A stretch of 9,659 nucleotides of DNA from Geodermatophilaceae bacterium (GTDB lineage Bacteria; Actinomycetota; Actinomycetes; Mycobacteriales; Geodermatophilaceae), in NCBI GenBank assembly GCA_013812385.1, contig JACCTM010000053.1:1-9659 (forward strand), given 5' to 3'. Under the pieces are notes generated by a model that did not search any database, was not told the DNA's origin, and was given only the letters and a program-made list of their open reading frames with translations. The position numbers and the translations under genes were made by a program. Positions 6,585 to 9,659 of the stretch are shown in pieces. Positions within the stretch are counted from its first letter, which is position 1; each line of letters starts with the position of its first letter.

Positions 6585-8297
6585 ATGTCTTCCTCGTCGA
6601 TGGCCTCCGCTGCGCAGCCGGCCACACCGCTGCCGCAGCCGCAGCCACAGCCACAGCCACCGGATGGGCAACTCCAACCGCTGCTCGACGCGGTGGCGTC
6701 CTGGATCGCCGACGACCCCAACGCCGATGACGCCCGGGAACTCGGCGCGCTGTTCACCGCGGCCAGCGCTGGGCATGTCGACGCCGTCGCCGATCTGGCG
6801 GATCGGTTCACCGGCCCGTTGACCTTCGGGACCGCCGGGCTGCGCGGCCCGCTTCGCGCCGGGCCCGGCGGGATGAATGCAGCGGTCGTACGTCGCGCCG
6901 CAGCCGGGTTGGGCGCCTATCTCGCTGAATCCGGGACGTTGGGCACGGTCGTCATCGGTTACGACGCGCGGCATCGCAGCCGGGAATTCGCCCACGACAG
7001 CGCGGCCGTGCTGTCCGCCGCCGGTTTTCAGGCTGTGGTGCTGCCGCGGCCGCTGCCCACGCCGGTCCTGGCCTTCGCGGTCGGGTACTACTCCGCGGTC
7101 GCCGGAGTCATGGTCACCGCCAGCCACAATCCGCCGCAGGACAACGGCTACAAGGTCTACCTGGGGGACGGTGCACAGATCGTCCCCCCGGCCGACGCAC
7201 AGATCCAGGCGGCGATCGCCGCCGTCGGCTCGACCCTGTCCATCCCGACGGCCGAGAACTTCTGCACGGTCGACGACACGGTGGTGACCGCGTACGTGGA
7301 GGCGATCGCCGGTCTCGTGGCCGCGGATTCCCCGCGCGACCTCTCCGTCGCCTACACCGCCATGCACGGAGTCGGATCGGTCGTGCTGCGTGATGTCTTT
7401 CGGGTGGCCGGCTATCCCGCGCCGGAGGTCGTCGCCGCCCAGGACGAGCCGGATGCGGACTTTCCGACGGTTGGCTTTCCCAACCCGGAGGAACCTGGAG
7501 CCATGGATCGGCTGCTGGAGCTGGTCGCCTCCAGCGGAGCAGATCTCGGGATCGCCAACGACCCCGACGCCGACCGCTGCGCGATCGCGAGCCAGGGCCG
7601 GATGCTCAGCGGGGACGAGGTCGGGGTCCTGCTCGCCGACCATCTTTTGGCCCGTGGCGAGACCGGTACCTTCGCCGCCAGCATCGTCTCGTCGTCGCTG
7701 TTGGGAAAGGTCGCGGCTGCGCAGGGGGTTCCGTACGCCGAGACGCTGACCGGCTTCAAGTGGATCGTCCGTGCTCCGACGGTCACAGGCGTACCACTGT
7801 CCTTCGGGTACGAGGAGGCACTGGGCTATGCCGTCGCCCCGGCGCTCGTACGGGACAAGGACGGGATCTCCGCAGCATTGCTGTTCGCCGAGCTGGCAGC
7901 CCGACTCAAGGCGCGCGGGGCCACCGTTGACGACCGGCTCGACGAACTGGCACTCGAGCACGGTCTGCATGCCACCGCGCAGATCTCGATCAGGGTCGAG
8001 CGCCTCGCTGAGATCGGTGAGCTGATGTCTCGGCTGCGCCAGGCACCTCCAGCCCAACTGCTATGCCGTGATGTGGCTGCAGAGGACCTGCTACCCGAGG
8101 CCGACGTGCTGCGGTTTCGAGGGGACGGCGTACGCGTGATCGTGCGGCCCAGCGGCACCGAACCGAAGCTCAAGAGCTATCTCGAGGTCGTCGTCCCGGT
8201 CCTTCCGGATGCGGGAATCCTCGGGGCACGAGGTCGAGCGGCCGAGGAACTCGAAGCCCTGCACACCGAAGTCAGCACCCTGCTCGCCCGCCCCTGA
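6585..8297 (+). CDS. pmmB: PGM2-like phosphohexomutase, probable phosphopentomutase (annotated PmmB)
   Basis: Alpha-D-phosphohexomutase superfamily enzyme of 570 residues with all four domains. It has FGTAGLRGPL (81-90), the catalytic loop MVTASHNPPQDNGYKVY (176-192) with phosphoserine Ser180, the metal loop NDPDADR (325-331; Asp326, Asp328, Asp330), the sugar-binding loops ETLTGFKWI (386-394) and GYEEALGYA (408-416), and the C-terminal phosphate loop RPSGTEPKLKSY (521-532). The NGYKVY.GDGAQI form is typical of the PGM2/phosphopentomutase subgroup. Mycobacterial relatives are called phosphomannomutase. Its place 3 nt behind a nucleoside phosphorylase and near deoC instead suggests conversion of (deoxy)ribose-1-phosphate to the 5-phosphate. 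The first 30 residues are low-complexity, with a Pro-Gln repeat, and fall outside the conserved fold. ATG 6585 is chosen for its tight spacing; ATG 6600 is also possible, and neither has a good Shine-Dalgarno. Confidence 0.92.
   Translation: MSSSSMASAAQPATPLPQPQPQPQPPDGQLQPLLDAVASWIADDPNADDARELGALFTAASAGHVDAVADLADRFTGPLTFGTAGLRGPLRAGPGGMNAAVVRRAAAGLGAYLAESGTLGTVVIGYDARHRSREFAHDSAAVLSAAGFQAVVLPRPLPTPVLAFAVGYYSAVAGVMVTASHNPPQDNGYKVYLGDGAQIVPPADAQIQAAIAAVGSTLSIPTAENFCTVDDTVVTAYVEAIAGLVAADSPRDLSVAYTAMHGVGSVVLRDVFRVAGYPAPEVVAAQDEPDADFPTVGFPNPEEPGAMDRLLELVASSGADLGIANDPDADRCAIASQGRMLSGDEVGVLLADHLLARGETGTFAASIVSSSLLGKVAAAQGVPYAETLTGFKWIVRAPTVTGVPLSFGYEEALGYAVAPALVRDKDGISAALLFAELAARLKARGATVDDRLDELALEHGLHATAQISIRVERLAEIGELMSRLRQAPPAQLLCRDVAAEDLLPEADVLRFRGDGVRVIVRPSGTEPKLKSYLEVVVPVLPDAGILGARGRAAEELEALHTEVSTLLARP
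6633..6656 (+). repeat. Four tandem hexamers encoding a Pro-Gln repeat
   Basis: Two copies of CCGCAG followed by two of CCACAG encode PQPQPQPQ near the start of the phosphomutase gene, in its low-complexity N-terminal tail. Because the unit is 6 nt, slippage would change the tail length without shifting the frame. Confidence 0.85.
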
Positions 8298-8304
8298 CCG
8301 CACA

Positions 8305-8396
8305 TTCTCCGGCTAACGCCGGTTCGCTACACAACCGCCGATCTGGCTGCCGGCATTCGGGCGGTTGTGTAGCGAACCGGCCGAATGAGCGGAGAA
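8305..8396. repeat. Nested inverted repeat between convergent genes, possible bidirectional terminator
   Basis: The core is a perfect 22-bp inverted repeat (8318-8339 against 8360-8381) around a 20-nt loop. Outside it, TTCTCCG (8305-8311) pairs with CGGAGAA (8390-8396) across a small internal loop. It fills most of the 106-bp spacer between the convergent pmmB and upp genes, where a two-way terminator would be expected. It lacks T-tracts on either side, which is common in actinobacteria but leaves the role unproven. Each arm also holds its own short dyad, CGGTT-N8-AACCG (8320-8337 and 8362-8379). A dispersed repeat or a protein-binding site is an alternative. Confidence 0.8.
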
Positions 8397-8403
8397 ACGC
8401 GCG

Positions 8404-9027
8404 TCAGACGGCGCCGAACTGGCGATCGCCGGCGTCCCCGAGCCCCGGCACGATGTAGGCCTGATCATTGAGACCCTCGTCGATGCTGGCCGTGAACACC
8501 CGCAGTGGCATGCCAGTGGACTCGAGTCGGGCCAGACCCTCGGGTGCGGCCAGCGTGCACAAGATGGTGATCTCCTCGGCGCCGCGATCCAACAACAGCC
8601 GGCAGCAGTGTTCCAACGAGCCGCCGGTGGCCAGCATGGGATCGAGCACAAAGACCGGGCGACCGGCAAGGGACTCCGGCAACGACGACATGTATGCCGT
8701 CGGCTCAAAGGTCTCCTCATCGCGGGCCAACCCGACGAAGCCCATCGTCGCCTCGGGCAGCAGTCCGAATGCCGCATCGGCCATGCCGAGGCCGGCGCGG
8801 AGCACGGGCACGAGCACCGGCGGGGTGCTGACCTTCGTGCCCAACGTCGGCCCGACCGGAGTCGTGATCGCGAAGTCCTCGACCGGGAGATCACGGGTGG
8901 CTTCGAAGAGCAGCATGACGCTGAGTTCGGCGAGGGCGGCGCGGAAGGTCGCGCTGTCGGTCACCTCGTCGCGCATCGTCGTCAGGCGGGCTCGGGCGAG
9001 GGGATGATCAACGACGGTGGTCTGCAC
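8404..9027 (-). CDS. upp: Uracil phosphoribosyltransferase
   Basis: Salvage enzyme that joins uracil to PRPP to give UMP and pyrophosphate in the cytosol. Its 207 residues match the usual family length. Diagnostic motifs are VPVLRAGLGMADAAF (73-87), the PRPP-binding loop DPMLATGGS (129-137) and the uracil-binding C-terminus SIDEGLNDQAYIVPGLGDAG (181-200) ending DRQFG. Unusually for a family that often starts with ATG, translation starts at GTG 9027. On the coding strand GGTGA lies 6 nt before it, but these bases also belong to a TACGGT -10 candidate, so the message may be nearly leaderless. The gene is convergent with pmmB and divergent from deoC, sharing a 46-bp promoter region with the latter. 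Confidence 0.97.
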   Translation of the reverse strand: MQTTVVDHPLARARLTTMRDEVTDSATFRAALAELSVMLLFEATRDLPVEDFAITTPVGPTLGTKVSTPPVLVPVLRAGLGMADAAFGLLPEATMGFVGLARDEETFEPTAYMSSLPESLAGRPVFVLDPMLATGGSLEHCCRLLLDRGAEEITILCTLAAPEGLARLESTGMPLRVFTASIDEGLNDQAYIVPGLGDAGDRQFGAV

Positions 9028-9073
9028 GAGGAGTCACCGTAGCGCCCCGCGACGGCCACTAGACTCGTCCATC
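9028..9073. promoter_or_regulatory. 46-bp divergent upp/deoC promoter region
   Basis: Two TANNNT elements face outward: TACGGT on the minus strand (9036-9041) for upp and TAGACT on the plus strand (9060-9065) for deoC. Each ends exactly 8 nt before its gene's GTG, the spacing expected for leaderless transcripts. They are 18 bp apart, so each occupies the other's -35 position and two polymerases could not bind at once. No consensus -35 is seen for either. Confidence 0.55.
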
Positions 9074-9659
9074 GTGGCCGCCCCGACGATCGATCCCGCC
9101 CTCTCCTCGGCGACGGCGCCCCCGGCCTACCTCGATGCCACCCGGGACAACGCGTCGCTGCGGGCATTTCTGCACGGGTTGCCCGGCGTCGACCAGGTCG
9201 GTGCGGAGGCGCGGGTGGCCACGCTGGCTACCCGGTCGATCAAGACCACGGCCAAGGCCTGGGCGATCGACACCGCGATCGGCTTGATCGACCTGACCAC
9301 CCTCGAGGGCGCGGACACACCGGGCAAGGTCGCGTCGCTGTGCGCCAAGGCTCGGCGCCCCGACCCGAGCGATCCGAGCTGCCCGTCCACGGCTGCGGTG
9401 TGCGTGTACGGCGACCTCGTCCCGTACGCCGTCGAAGCACTCAAGGGCACCGACATCCACATCGCCGCGGTGGCCACCGCCTTTCCGAGCGGCCGGGCCA
9501 GTCGCGAGGTCAAGATCACCGATGTCCAGGACGCGGTACGCGCCGGAGCCGACGAGATCGACATGGTCATCGACCGGGGCGCGTTCCTGTCCGGGCGCTA
9601 CGCCGACGTGTTCGCCGAGATCGTCGCGGTCAAACAGGCTTGCGGCACTGCGCATCTCA
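9074..9659 (+). CDS. deoC: Deoxyribose-phosphate aldolase, C-terminus cut off
   Basis: Class I aldolase that splits 2-deoxyribose-5-phosphate into acetaldehyde and glyceraldehyde-3-phosphate. The 195 codons in the window include GLIDLTTLEGADTPGKVASL (70-89), which lines up with the E. coli LMDLTTLNDDDTDEKV region, and then AAVCVYGDLVPYA (107-119), VATAFPSGR (133-141) and AGADEIDMVID (157-167), in which Asp163 matches the catalytic Asp of E. coli DeoC. The Schiff-base lysine region (KVI.ETG) lies beyond the right edge. The first 65 or so residues precede the E. coli-like core, as in longer actinobacterial forms. GTG 9074 is the only reasonable start: no Shine-Dalgarno is present and a TAGACT -10 lies 8 nt upstream, so a leaderless message is likely. 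It completes the deoxynucleoside breakdown route begun by the phosphorylase and mutase. Confidence 0.95.
   Translation, partial: MAAPTIDPALSSATAPPAYLDATRDNASLRAFLHGLPGVDQVGAEARVATLATRSIKTTAKAWAIDTAIGLIDLTTLEGADTPGKVASLCAKARRPDPSDPSCPSTAAVCVYGDLVPYAVEALKGTDIHIAAVATAFPSGRASREVKITDVQDAVRAGADEIDMVIDRGAFLSGRYADVFAEIVAVKQACGTAHL

Noticed and set aside
5793..8057. A 754-codon open frame on the minus strand opposite the phosphorylase and phosphomutase genes
   Set aside because: It is antisense to two genes with full family motifs. Its protein is rich in Arg, Gly and His with no recognisable domain, which is the usual effect of GC-rich third positions on the opposite strand.

Overview
The window is high-GC DNA with dense, tightly packed genes, GTG starts and ATGA/GTGA stop-start overlaps. 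This fits a high-GC actinobacterium. From remembered sequences the methylmalonyl-CoA mutase resembles that of Propionibacterium and mycobacteria, so a member of Propionibacteriales or a relative is plausible, but I cannot fix the genus. There are eight protein genes (two cut by the window edges), no RNA genes, no CRISPR array and no recognisable mobile element.

Left half, minus strand (5062 down to 1): an apparent three-gene operon. An M20D metal-dependent amidohydrolase is followed after 10 nt by the small subunit of methylmalonyl-CoA mutase. The large subunit then overlaps it by 4 nt and runs off the left edge just before its cobalamin-binding domain. The mutase interconverts (R)-methylmalonyl-CoA and succinyl-CoA, linking propionyl-CoA (from odd-chain fatty acids, branched amino acids or propionate fermentation) to the TCA cycle.

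Centre, plus strand (5314 to 8297): after a 251-bp divergent spacer comes a second tight operon. It encodes a MaoC-like single-hotdog (R)-hydratase of the Rv0130/HtdZ type, a trimeric-type purine nucleoside phosphorylase, and a PGM2-like alpha-D-phosphohexomutase usually annotated as phosphomannomutase (pmmB) but more likely a phosphopentomutase here.

Right end: a convergent uracil phosphoribosyltransferase (upp, minus) is separated from the mutase-like gene by a 106-bp spacer. That spacer holds a striking perfect 22-bp inverted repeat. Upp is divergent from deoC (plus, truncated by the right edge) across only 46 bp, where two TANNNT -10 elements sit symmetrically, each 8 nt from a GTG start.

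The right two thirds form a nucleoside-salvage neighbourhood. The phosphorylase releases (deoxy)ribose-1-phosphate, the mutase converts it to the 5-phosphate, DeoC cleaves deoxyribose-5-phosphate to acetaldehyde and glyceraldehyde-3-phosphate, and Upp salvages uracil. The order amidohydrolase / deoD / pmmB / upp matches the M. tuberculosis block Rv3305c-Rv3309c as I remember it. What differs here is mutAB joined behind the amidohydrolase, the MaoC gene heading the deoD operon, and deoC beyond upp. I found no clearly new enzymatic system. The most unexplained element is the nested dyad at 8305-8396.
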